Assembly: GCA_965227935.1 (NCBI GenBank)
Contig: CBDDGS010000019.1
Location: forward strand, 558,001-622,000
DNA: 64,000 bases
DNA from: JAWPMT01 sp965227935
GTDB lineage: Bacteria > Bacteroidota > Bacteroidia > Cytophagales > Cyclobacteriaceae
Direction of reading: 5' to 3'
Part shown: positions 45,189 to 53,670 of the stretch, in pieces
How positions within the stretch are numbered: the first letter of the stretch is position 1
Layout: each line of letters begins with the position of its first letter
Made by a program: the position numbers and the translations under genes
Notes under the pieces: generated by a model
What the model saw: only the letters and a program-made list of their open reading frames with translations
What the model was told of the DNA's origin: nothing
Databases searched by the model: none

Positions 45189-46142
45189 TTGGAAGAGCGA
45201 GCACTGCCAGCCATATCCGTCATAATGAGCACTTACTCAGAACCGGAGCAATGGCTAAGGGAAGCAATTGATTCGATACTGAACCAAGTATTTGGGGATT
45301 TTGAGTTTTTGATCGTCGACGATAACCCGGATAGTGAGTTAAATAAGGAAGTACTGGATGAATATGCTTCAACTGATAGTCGGATACGTATAATTAGGAA
45401 TAGTGTCAATCATGGGTTAACGAGAAGTCTGAATATTGCCTTGAAGGAGGCTAGCGGTTCATACATAGCGCGGATGGATGCTGATGATATTAGTCAGCCT
45501 TCAAGGCTAAAAAAACAATTTGACTTTTTGGAGGGGAACTTAGACTATGCGCTGGTCGGTTCATTCATTGAGCATATCAGTCAAAATGGACGTCATCGTC
45601 GAAACTTTAGGTTCCCGGTCGATCATGATGACATTGTTGTAGAAATTCCTTTAGCGAATCCGTTCAATCATCCAACTCTTATGATTAGAAGAAGCATTTT
45701 AGCGAAAAATAATATTCACTATGATGCCTCTTTCAGGTATGCCCAAGATTATGCTTTGATCTGTGAACTTAGCCGTTATGGCAAGCTCCATAACATTCCG
45801 GAGCCGCTGTTGAAATATCGAATTAGTCAGAATCAAATTTCTCAGAAAAGTTTCTCTATTCAGCACAAACTATTCATCAGGAGTCGAGATAGATTCCTTG
45901 CTATGCGTCTGTTGGACAAATACGGAGAAACGGTGACTGATTGGAAATCTGCTCTTGAAAGCGTAGAGAACTTAATTGCACACAAAGGTAGGAGATCGAA
46001 GGAACTCACGAATATGTGGTTCTCACTGCTCTGTTACCAAGAAAATTTGCATTTAGTGGATGTTTTTAGGGTTATATTCGCTCCTTACTCAATTTCCTTA
46101 CATAATAGGTTGAAGGTCTTATATCGATTTCTATTCACTTAG
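45189..46142 (+). CDS. Family 2 glycosyltransferase
   Basis: A 317-residue GT-A enzyme. ISVIMSTYSEP (N-terminal nucleotide-sugar fold), LIVDDNPDSE and the metal-binding YIARMDADDISQP (DxD-type) are all visible, with DASFRYAQDYALICELSRYG at the acceptor side. The only in-frame start that keeps the first strand is a TTG at 45189 (MEERALPAIS); starting at the ATG 12 codons later would lose it. It transfers one sugar to the lipid-linked repeat on the cytoplasmic face. A poorly conserved C-terminal helical region follows. Confidence 0.86.
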   Translation: MEERALPAISVIMSTYSEPEQWLREAIDSILNQVFGDFEFLIVDDNPDSELNKEVLDEYASTDSRIRIIRNSVNHGLTRSLNIALKEASGSYIARMDADDISQPSRLKKQFDFLEGNLDYALVGSFIEHISQNGRHRRNFRFPVDHDDIVVEIPLANPFNHPTLMIRRSILAKNNIHYDASFRYAQDYALICELSRYGKLHNIPEPLLKYRISQNQISQKSFSIQHKLFIRSRDRFLAMRLLDKYGETVTDWKSALESVENLIAHKGRRSKELTNMWFSLLCYQENLHLVDVFRVIFAPYSISLHNRLKVLYRFLFT

Positions 46143-46201
46143 CGGATCAAGCTTGTTTGCAATACCTACAAACTGATTGAAGCCTAGAGAGCTCAGCAAC
46201 G

Positions 46202-47413
46202 ATGAATTCACTATGGGTAACTTATTTGCTAATCACAAGCATTGTCTTAGGACTCATCTTGCTTCTACGGTTCAAGAGTCTCTTGTTGCGTTATGTTCTC
46301 TTTGTCTATTGGTATCCGCTCGTGACTATGCTCCTATTTTGCCTAGACTTTCCTTTAGGGGGATTATTGGATTTGTTAGGAAGAAGTGCATATGTTTCAA
46401 TAGCCAGGGAGGCAACCTGGCTAGCGGTTTTGGGTTACTATGTTTTTCTGATTCCATTATGGCCTGTCAGAAGAGCTGAAGTGAAGCTTAGGCATCTAAA
46501 GATCAATGGGGGTTCTAGAATCTTGTTGGTCGTAATCCTTGGCATAGTATCAGTGCTAGCATTCCCAAAGGCGTTTGGAATAGGGGATCAGAGGTGGAAT
46601 CTGATTCCGGGTCCATGGGCGGTTTTGTTTATTGCATTGAATGCTATACTTATCCTTTCCCAGAGCAGGACCGCCCGTATTTCCACTATCATTCACTTAA
46701 TTCTAATTGGGATATCAATAGCCGGGGGTGAAAGGGTCAACGCGATTGGTACTGCTTTCCTCATTCTTGTTTTGATTCCCGTGAAGCCGGAACGTGCTTT
46801 GAAGGTACGTAACATAGATTTTAGGACGAGTATTGTTTTGGGAGCAATTGGTGTGCTCGCCATCTACTCCTCCTTCTGGCGATATGGCAATTTTGGAGTT
46901 TCCGCGATCCTCATATTTTACAATGTCATTTCCTTGGCTACAGTAAATGATGTCGTGCATATCTACTTCTCGGGCTTCAGTTACTATATGGCCGAAGGCA
47001 ATAATCTTCGACCACTAATTAACCAGTTGGCCAGTCTCCTAAATCTACCCGTTTATGGTGGCGGAGGCCTTGGTCATGAATATAACTTTACGGAAATCCT
47101 TCGGGATTACATTTGGAACAATGGGGGTGGGTTATTCTACACTGAAGGCCTCATGATTTTCGGGTTCCTTGGAGTTCCAATCTTCAGTGGAGTATACGCC
47201 GCTGTACTGAGGTTATCGATTTCTTCAGGTTCCATGTTATTCTCTTCAGTCGTTTTTGTCGTGTTGCTAATCCTGCAGATGCGGGTTCAATGGTATGGAC
47301 TCACATACACGTACATGCCTTTGTTTGCGGGTCTTATACTGGTTTCAGTACTGTGCAATTTTACATATCGCAAGTGGCGAACTCTTGAAACACTGTCTAA
47401 ATCAAAAAAATGA
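46202..47413 (+). CDS. O-antigen/polysaccharide polymerase (Wzy-like)
   Basis: A 403-residue inner-membrane protein with about 11 helices and one larger periplasmic loop (about 265-310, YGGGGLGHEYNFTEILRDYIWNNGGG) before a group of helices. This layout and the strong hydrophobicity fit Wzy polymerases, whose sequences are otherwise poorly conserved. The loop shows two Gly-rich turns. It joins repeat units in the periplasm. The stop overlaps the next gene by ATGA. A second frame at 46177 is not coding. Confidence 0.75.
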   Translation: MNSLWVTYLLITSIVLGLILLLRFKSLLLRYVLFVYWYPLVTMLLFCLDFPLGGLLDLLGRSAYVSIAREATWLAVLGYYVFLIPLWPVRRAEVKLRHLKINGGSRILLVVILGIVSVLAFPKAFGIGDQRWNLIPGPWAVLFIALNAILILSQSRTARISTIIHLILIGISIAGGERVNAIGTAFLILVLIPVKPERALKVRNIDFRTSIVLGAIGVLAIYSSFWRYGNFGVSAILIFYNVISLATVNDVVHIYFSGFSYYMAEGNNLRPLINQLASLLNLPVYGGGGLGHEYNFTEILRDYIWNNGGGLFYTEGLMIFGFLGVPIFSGVYAAVLRLSISSGSMLFSSVVFVVLLILQMRVQWYGLTYTYMPLFAGLILVSVLCNFTYRKWRTLETLSKSKK

Positions 47414-48489
47414 AGTTGACCTATAAGCGTGTATTGATAGTGGGTCCTGTACCCCCTCCAATCAATGGCAATAGTGTTATGACCAAGCGAGTTTATGATC
47501 TCCTGAGTAAAAAGTACCGACTCCAGCTGATCAACAGCTCCATTGATAATGCTAGTGCTAGTGCCGTGACCAAAGCACTTACTTACGCTCGTCTTTACTT
47601 GCAGTGTTACAAAATCTTTATGGGAGGTGTCATCTACATTTCGATGGGAATGACCTTTTGGGGTACAATTCGAGATATGATTTTCATATTGCTCGGGCGG
47701 GTATTTGGTAAGAAAGTGGTTATCCATCTACATGGGAATATGACTCATGCGGTCTATGTTGGTTTGAGAGGCACACGGCGGTGGATTTATTCCTTGCCTT
47801 ATTTGATGGGGCATAAGGGAATTGTACTGTCGAAAAGTCTACGAAGGAATCTGACTCCATTTTTCCTTGAAAAGGACATTATTGAATTGCCTAATTATGT
47901 TGATGCAGGGCTGAGCCCAGACTCTTTTGAGCAGAAGTTGAATCGACCCTTTGGCTTGAGGATTCTGTATCTGGGCATAATTGTAGAAGGTAAGGGCGTG
48001 CTAGACCTTTTGGATGCTTTGAGGATTCTCCATAGGAATGGGGTGCCGTATGAAGCAGTGTTAGTGGGATCAAACGACCCTGGACTTAGCGGCGCCATTT
48101 TGAATATTGAAGAGATACTACCTCCGAATTGTGAGTACAGGGGTCAACTTGTTGGAGAGGCAAAAAATGAATTACTGAATTGGAGCAATGTTTTTGTTCT
48201 TCCCTCACTCCTAACCGAAGGGCAACCGGTGGCTCTATTGGAGTCGCTAGTTAGCGGCAGTGTGATCTTGGCGACAAGACAAGGGGGGATACCTGATGTT
48301 ATGCAGGAAGAGGAGAATGGTTACTTTGTTGAGATGCAAGATCCGGAATCGATCGCTGACAGAATGCAGTACTTATTAAAGAATGAGCAAAAGTTCAAGG
48401 AGATGCAGAGAAAGAACTTCGCGCTTCGATCGTCGTATACAGAAGAGCGTTTTCGGAGTGACTTGTATTCTATTTTTGAAGCGTTTTGA
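47410..48489 (+). CDS. Family 4 glycosyltransferase
   Basis: A 359-residue GT-B enzyme. The N-terminal Rossmann domain begins VLIVGPVPPPINGNSVMTKRVYDLL; the C-terminal domain shows LRILYLGIIVEGKGVLDLLDAL and the donor-binding EGQPVALLESLVSGSVILATRQGGIPD with the characteristic Glu. It retains the sugar anomer on transfer and probably adds one residue of the repeat unit. Its ATG overlaps the Wzy stop. This is the last plus-strand gene before the inverted gene at 48609. Confidence 0.86.
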   Translation: MKLTYKRVLIVGPVPPPINGNSVMTKRVYDLLSKKYRLQLINSSIDNASASAVTKALTYARLYLQCYKIFMGGVIYISMGMTFWGTIRDMIFILLGRVFGKKVVIHLHGNMTHAVYVGLRGTRRWIYSLPYLMGHKGIVLSKSLRRNLTPFFLEKDIIELPNYVDAGLSPDSFEQKLNRPFGLRILYLGIIVEGKGVLDLLDALRILHRNGVPYEAVLVGSNDPGLSGAILNIEEILPPNCEYRGQLVGEAKNELLNWSNVFVLPSLLTEGQPVALLESLVSGSVILATRQGGIPDVMQEEENGYFVEMQDPESIADRMQYLLKNEQKFKEMQRKNFALRSSYTEERFRSDLYSIFEAF

Positions 48490-48608
48490 AGGTCCTTTTT
48501 AACGTGCTCGAGGAGATCGCCTGGTTTTGCTTGGCTTTGGGTTTCCAGGGCACATAGATTTCATTTCGGAGTCCAGCGGGGCATATTACGAAGATGAACG
48601 TGGAATGA

Positions 48609-50258
48609 TCACCACCTTGATCCATACGCGGCATCAATTACGAAACAATTGTCTAGTTGATGCAAATGGTGCATGGCGACAAGCCCTTTTCGAAAGTTTG
48701 CGTAGGTAGTCACGAGGCTTTTTTCATTGTATTCGTCAATAGTTAGCGTTTCAATCTCACTTATGTTGAGCGCGCGTCCATATATCCCGTCGATATTTGC
48801 TTGAGAAGGTCGATAGATTGTTTCTCCTCGCCGGAAAATCCCACCTGCGTTTCTTGCCTTTCTGGAATCGATTAGAACAGGATTTTGGGCGTGAGGTATT
48901 AGCTGTCCCAACTTCAAAGAGTCGATCTGATAAATGTGCAGCTCGTTATCGACGGGAACGTTGATATCCGCTTGTTTGTTGATGAAAAGCCATCTTTCAC
49001 CGTCGTCATCCTGGAAATAGGTTGCATCAGCAACTCTCTCTCCCTCGAACGCTGTGGAATACAGCTCCCATTCATTAGGAAATTGTACACATCGATATAT
49101 TTCGAGTCGATTGTTCTCCATACTTTCGGGCATTAAATATAGGTTGCCGTCCTCCTGAATGACCTGAGGGTAAGAAAGGTGATAGTCAAGCTCTAAAACG
49201 TCCACTACCTCAACCAATTGATTGCGGTCTACCCGTCCACAAGAAATTTTTCCCAGTTTAGACTTGTAGCTATAGTTTTCGAAAAACACATACGTATCAC
49301 CCGAATGCTGATAAAGAAACGGATCCGCCCAAAACTCGTTCTTAGGCAATTCGACTGGTTTCAGCCTAAACAGGGTCGATGTCAGAAAATCTCCGGAGCC
49401 AATGAATATTGTCCAGCAACGATATTTGGACCCGAAGAGCTTGGTGTCCAACCTCTCTACCGCCTTTTTAAGAAGTTTCAGGTAAAATTTGATACTGTAG
49501 GCTAAAGCGATTGAGACTGTTGGGGCTCTGTAAAGGGGATTATAATAGACAGTTGATTGAACCAGGTTGTATCTCCCTTCTTGGAGTTTTTTCAGGTTTT
49601 TCATCAACAAAGACACTGAAGATTCAAAAACTAGTCTCTGGGTTTCCACGTAAGACCAATGTCGATTGAAATAGGCTTTGTCAATGACATAGCCCCCATC
49701 CAACTCCTCAGTCAGCCGCTGTAATGTAACGCCTACCGTTGGCTGTCTCAAAACCACTTCCCAGAAACCTGGAGGCCCTCCACGGTTTATGGCGTTATCC
49801 CCATGGTGAAAGGACCAGATCCCATATCTGGAGGATCTCAGAATAGGCCCTCTAATGATGCCAAATGCGTGCCTTAGAATAATGTCGAGATCGAACTGCT
49901 TTACCATATTCGCATCCTCATCACCAAAGATGTCTAGATATCCCTTTGATTTTGGGTGCAAATTCAAAGTCGGGATACTACTCAGCTTGGAAGCCATCTT
50001 TTCCCTGTCTACCGTGGCCGTTGTAGTAAAGACTTTGAATTCGACTGCCGCCTGAACTTTCAAAAGCATTCTGCCTAGTAGGTTCTTTGACCTTGAGAGT
50101 CGACGAGCGATCTCTCGCAACGAGATCGGATTACTATCCCTGCCATCCTTAATCAGTAGCGCCAAATCCAAGCTTGGGTCTCTTAATATTTCACAGATAA
50201 TTCGAAGTTCCCAGTTCGATAAATCCTGAAAATCCTTAATTAGTATGCCGATCTTCAT
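48609..50258 (-). CDS. Formyltransferase-like domain fused to a GINT1-type propeller domain, inverted in the locus
   Basis: A 549-residue protein on the strand opposite to all other genes of the locus. The N-terminal half (about 1-225) resembles formyltransferases: an N-terminal Rossmann fold, FHHGDNAINRGGPPGFWEV (active-site His) and GVTLQRLTEELDGGYVI (Asp). The usual catalytic Asn before His is replaced by Ser (IWSFHH), so formyl transfer is doubtful. The C-terminal half (about 275-549) looks like a five-bladed propeller of the GINT1/GH43-like type (FWADPFLYQHSGDTYVFFEN, YHLSYPQVIQEDGNLYLMPES, VADATYFQDDDGERWLF). Unknown role in glycan modification. It converges on the GT4 gene. Confidence 0.75.
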   Translation of the reverse strand: MKIGILIKDFQDLSNWELRIICEILRDPSLDLALLIKDGRDSNPISLREIARRLSRSKNLLGRMLLKVQAAVEFKVFTTTATVDREKMASKLSSIPTLNLHPKSKGYLDIFGDEDANMVKQFDLDIILRHAFGIIRGPILRSSRYGIWSFHHGDNAINRGGPPGFWEVVLRQPTVGVTLQRLTEELDGGYVIDKAYFNRHWSYVETQRLVFESSVSLLMKNLKKLQEGRYNLVQSTVYYNPLYRAPTVSIALAYSIKFYLKLLKKAVERLDTKLFGSKYRCWTIFIGSGDFLTSTLFRLKPVELPKNEFWADPFLYQHSGDTYVFFENYSYKSKLGKISCGRVDRNQLVEVVDVLELDYHLSYPQVIQEDGNLYLMPESMENNRLEIYRCVQFPNEWELYSTAFEGERVADATYFQDDDGERWLFINKQADINVPVDNELHIYQIDSLKLGQLIPHAQNPVLIDSRKARNAGGIFRRGETIYRPSQANIDGIYGRALNISEIETLTIDEYNEKSLVTTYANFRKGLVAMHHLHQLDNCFVIDAAYGSRW

Positions 50259-50499
50259 CTAGTCTTGATCTTATTTCATTTTCAACAGCAACGTTAAGCA
50301 ATAGGTCATAATTACGTAGCGCTCTTTCCAAAATCTCCAAGCATGCATTGCTGAAGAACTCCTGAACCCCACCCAGTTTGGTTGGTATTTCTTCTAATGC
50401 GCGTGAAATCGCCGCGCATGTGTTGTTGAAAGGTTTGCTGGCAATGTGAGAGGAGTTATATCTTTGGGTTGAGTACTGCGATGAATATGGAAAGTGTTT
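50236..50499 (-). pseudogene. Open but start-less frame upstream of the inverted gene, possible gene remnant
   Basis: The 334 bp between the inverted gene and the FkbM gene contain, on the minus strand, an open frame of 87 codons without ATG before a stop at 50236. It runs ahead of and overlaps the first 23 bp of the inverted gene. Its text is protein-like (ALEEIPTKLGGVQEFF, LEILERALRNYDLLL, VENEIRSRLDED), consistent with the C-terminal end of a lost gene. It could also be chance, since a frame of this length arises by chance fairly often. No family is recognised. Nothing else was seen in the gap apart from the AT-rich FkbM leader. Confidence 0.3.
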
Positions 50500-50592
50500 C
50501 TATTGGGTTTCTGGCAGGCAATGGGGACCAACAGCTCGCTCACTTAGGATCTCAGATGTAGTTACGTTAGGTTTTGTTCAAAAAATATATAT

Positions 50593-51324
50593 ATGAATAT
50601 AGTATCAGTTCTGCGTTTGCTAGAAGTCATCTCAAAGGAAGGGGGGGTGAGAGAGATATTCCGGAATCCATCCTTCTCCCTAGCGTCATTCCAAATTGCA
50701 CAAACGTTGAGCATCTATGAATCTAATCTCAATACGATAGTAGATGCCGGAGCCAACAAGGGACAGTTTGCGTTGGCATCTAGTAATCGCTTTCCTGATG
50801 CCAACATCTTTAGTTACGAACCTCTTCCAGAGACTTTTGAACTACTACAAAAGAACACTCGGCGAAGTGAACGGATCAAATGTTTCAACTATGCCTTGGG
50901 CAATGAGTCCGGTACAATAAATTTCTATCAAAACAACTACAGTCACGTTAGTTCTGCACTCAAGATTGATCCTGATAACACCAACGCTGGGTATGATCAA
51001 GGTGTGAAAGACGTCCTGCGTGTGCCGGTGTACAGATTGGATGAATTGCCAGAGCGGGTCCCGTATGAATCTCCAAGCCTATTGAAACTGGATGTGCAGG
51101 GATTCGAACGGAATGTAATTGAAGGAGCGGGTTCATTGCTTCCAAAGATTGATTATATCCTGCTGGAGGTCTCATTTGAGCCTTTGTACGAAGAACAGCC
51201 ACTATTCCTAGATTTGCACGATTTCTTGGTTTCGAAAGAGTATCGCTTCGTTGCTCCTCTGGGCTTCCAGCGAAACGAATCTCACAAGGTCATCGAGATG
51301 GATGTTTTATATCGCAAGGACTAA
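50593..51324 (+). CDS. FkbM-family methyltransferase
   Basis: A 243-residue methyltransferase with the FkbM signature: IVDAGANKGQFALASSNRFP (motif I), FSYEPLPETFELLQKN (acidic motif), FNYALGNESGTINFY, and LLKLDVQGFERNVIEGAGSLLPKIDYILLEV. Such enzymes O-methylate sugars or polyketides, here most likely a repeat-unit sugar. It starts a new plus-strand run after the inverted gene, with an AT repeat (ATATATATATG) right at its start codon. It precedes the epimerase gene by 5 bp. Confidence 0.85.
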   Translation: MNIVSVLRLLEVISKEGGVREIFRNPSFSLASFQIAQTLSIYESNLNTIVDAGANKGQFALASSNRFPDANIFSYEPLPETFELLQKNTRRSERIKCFNYALGNESGTINFYQNNYSHVSSALKIDPDNTNAGYDQGVKDVLRVPVYRLDELPERVPYESPSLLKLDVQGFERNVIEGAGSLLPKIDYILLEVSFEPLYEEQPLFLDLHDFLVSKEYRFVAPLGFQRNESHKVIEMDVLYRKD

Positions 51325-51329
51325 GATAC

Positions 51330-52301
51330 ATGTATAGAATTCTAGTCACCGGCGGATCGGGCTTCTTGGGAACAAATCTGATTGAACGACTCAAAGATTC
51401 CGAACTCTATGAAATATGCAATGTGGATTTGGTAGCCCCCAAGATCCAATCACATAGACAATTTTGGACTCAGATTGACATACGAGATCTCGAAGGCTTA
51501 GAGCAGACAGTTCGCGATTTTGGACCTTCTCACGTGGTTCATTTCGCTGCTCGAACCGATTTGCGAGGTGAAACTATGGAGGACTATGATTCGAACACAG
51601 TCGGTGTAGGGAATTTGGTGCGGGTTTTGGCGAAGTGCAGTACGGTCACAAGAGTTATCTTCACATCTTCGATGTACGTCTGCAGGCCGGGCTATGTCCC
51701 GAAAGACTTCCAAGACTATGATCCTCACACGGCCTACGGTGAGAGCAAGGTGAGGACCGAGGAAATTGTGAAATCTGCGAATCCTAGTTCCTATTGCTGG
51801 TGCATTACTCGACCAACCTCTATTTGGGGTCCGTGGTTTGGGGAGCCGTACGATCAGTTTTTCAAGATCGTGTTATCTCGGCGCTATTTTCACTTTTCTG
51901 AAAGGGCCTGTACTAAGACCTTCGGCTACGTCGACAATACGATGAATCAAATGGCGGCACTTCTGGAGGCCGGAGCGGACAGAATTCAGGGAAAGACCTT
52001 CTATTTGGGCGATTCACCAGCGTACGACATTTCAGAGTGGGCGGACGAAATTGCTAGAGCTTGTGGTTATGGGATTAGAACTCTGCCATTTATTGCTTTC
52101 CAGCTAGCAGCGAAATTAGGGGATGCATTGGCCGTTTTGGGAGTGAGTTTCCCCATGACTTCATTTCGGCTTAAGAATATGTTAACGAATAATGTCCATA
52201 ACTTGGAGCCTATTGAGCAGATTGCTGGAGCGCCGAAAGTTACCCGGAGAGAAGGAATCAGTTGCACTTTGACATGGCTCAAGGAATCGGACCAGCCATA
52301 A
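51330..52301 (+). CDS. NAD-dependent epimerase/dehydratase family protein
   Basis: A 323-residue extended SDR enzyme. It shows the nucleotide motif GGSGFLGTNL, VVHFAARTDL, TSSMYV (catalytic Ser/Thr region) and YGESKVRTEE (the catalytic Tyr-x-x-x-Lys). It likely epimerises, reduces or dehydrates a nucleotide sugar for the polysaccharide. Specificity cannot be read from sequence. The C-terminal part contains hydrophobic stretches (FIAFQLAAKLGDALAVLGV) longer than usual for a soluble SDR and may associate with membrane. Confidence 0.84.
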   Translation: MYRILVTGGSGFLGTNLIERLKDSELYEICNVDLVAPKIQSHRQFWTQIDIRDLEGLEQTVRDFGPSHVVHFAARTDLRGETMEDYDSNTVGVGNLVRVLAKCSTVTRVIFTSSMYVCRPGYVPKDFQDYDPHTAYGESKVRTEEIVKSANPSSYCWCITRPTSIWGPWFGEPYDQFFKIVLSRRYFHFSERACTKTFGYVDNTMNQMAALLEAGADRIQGKTFYLGDSPAYDISEWADEIARACGYGIRTLPFIAFQLAAKLGDALAVLGVSFPMTSFRLKNMLTNNVHNLEPIEQIAGAPKVTRREGISCTLTWLKESDQP

Positions 52302-52357
52302 TTTTCAATTCTGAAAAGTCAACTGGGGTTATATTATTTTTTGTCAACCTGGATAGT

Positions 52358-53581
52358 ATGAAACTGCTGGTCTACGGGATCAATTATCTACCTGAAAAGA
52401 CGGGTATAGGCAAGTACACGGGCGAAATGTGCCAGTGGTTCGCTGCACAAGGCCATGATGTTTCTGTGATCACTGCCCAACCTTACTATCCAGAGTGGCA
52501 ATTGCACCAAGGATACAAAAACAACTTTAGGAAGGAAGTATTAGATGGGGTCACTGTTTATCGACATCCCCTACATGTGCCTCAGAAGCTTTCGGGGGCA
52601 AGGCGGATACTGCACGAGATAAGCTTCATATTATCCTCTTCTTTGGGTTGGTTACGAATGTCGTTACTGCCTCGTTTCGATATTGTCATCTGTATTGCGC
52701 CCCCTTTTCACTCTGGTCTGATGGGTCTGGCCTATCGGAGGATCAAAAGGTCGAAACTCATTTATCATGTCCAAGACCTGCAAGTGGATGCCTCCAGGGA
52801 CTTGGGAATCATTCGCAATAGCACTTTGCTTTCATTCCTCGAGCGCACCGAAAGGAGCATCCTGCGACACGTGGATCTCGTGTCGTCGATATCTGAGGGT
52901 ATGATAGCGAAACTCAATGAAAAGATACCGAGTCTCCAAATTGTATCACTGCCCAATTGGGTTGATACCGAGTTCATTCAACCCCTGGCAAAGGACAGGT
53001 CCCTCAGGTATGAGTGGGGTTTGACGGACGACGATTTTGTGGTGCTCTACTCAGGAAACCTTGGGGAGAAGCAGGGGTTGGAGGTATTGCTTGATGCTGC
53101 TGCAAGCTTGTTGTCCAATTCCCGGATTCGTATTTTTATCTGTGGCAATGGCGGAATGAAAAGCGTGCTGGAAGAACAGGCAGAGGCCAGAAAGCTGACA
53201 AACATAACATTCAAAGACCTACAACCTGCCAGCAGGCTACCCCAACTTCTATCCACAGCTGACGCCCACCTGGTTTTGCAGCGGAAAGCTGCTGAAGATT
53301 TGGTCATGCCATCGAAATTGACAGGCATCCTTGCTGCTGGCGGGTTTTCAATAGTAGCGAGTAGTGAGGGTTCTTCATTGTATCATATGGTTGATAGACA
53401 TAAGTTTGGCGTCATCATTCCTCCGGAAGATTCCGAATCATTGATCAGAGCAATTGACGATGCGGCCACCCGCGACCTTTCTCAATATCGCTTGGAGGCC
53501 AGGTCATTTGCCATGGAATTTCTGGAGAAGGATAAAATACTAACCTCATTCGAAGAACAGCTAAGGGCCTTATGTCAATAA
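52358..53581 (+). CDS. WcaI-like family 4 glycosyltransferase
   Basis: A 407-residue GT-B enzyme when started at the ATG at 52358 (MKLLVYGINYLPEKTGIGKYTGE), the motif with which WcaI-type transferases begin; an upstream ATG at 52262 would overlap the epimerase gene and adds an unlike leader. It has the acceptor-side HVQDLQVDASRDLG and the donor-side VLYSGNLGEKQGLEVLLDA and MPSKLTGILAAGGFSIVAS. In the colanic acid pathway WcaI is a fucosyl transferase, but the sugar here is unknown. It stands between epimerase and priming transferase. Confidence 0.86.
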   Translation: MKLLVYGINYLPEKTGIGKYTGEMCQWFAAQGHDVSVITAQPYYPEWQLHQGYKNNFRKEVLDGVTVYRHPLHVPQKLSGARRILHEISFILSSSLGWLRMSLLPRFDIVICIAPPFHSGLMGLAYRRIKRSKLIYHVQDLQVDASRDLGIIRNSTLLSFLERTERSILRHVDLVSSISEGMIAKLNEKIPSLQIVSLPNWVDTEFIQPLAKDRSLRYEWGLTDDDFVVLYSGNLGEKQGLEVLLDAAASLLSNSRIRIFICGNGGMKSVLEEQAEARKLTNITFKDLQPASRLPQLLSTADAHLVLQRKAAEDLVMPSKLTGILAAGGFSIVASSEGSSLYHMVDRHKFGVIIPPEDSESLIRAIDDAATRDLSQYRLEARSFAMEFLEKDKILTSFEEQLRALCQ

Positions 53582-53670
53582 TATTAATATAGTAATCGCA
53601 TTTGTAGTGCAAGTTATTCTGAGCTTTATTCCGTAACTTGCCCTTAGCAGTAGCGACTCTTGCTGAAGCC

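Noticed and set aside
46177..46479. 100-codon frame overlapping the start of the Wzy gene
   Set aside because: It overlaps the start of the polymerase in another frame; hydrophobic helices and operon position favour the polymerase frame.
48527..48709. Small plus-strand frame after the GT4 gene
   Set aside because: It reads through the end of the inverted gene and has no start context or protein-like pattern.
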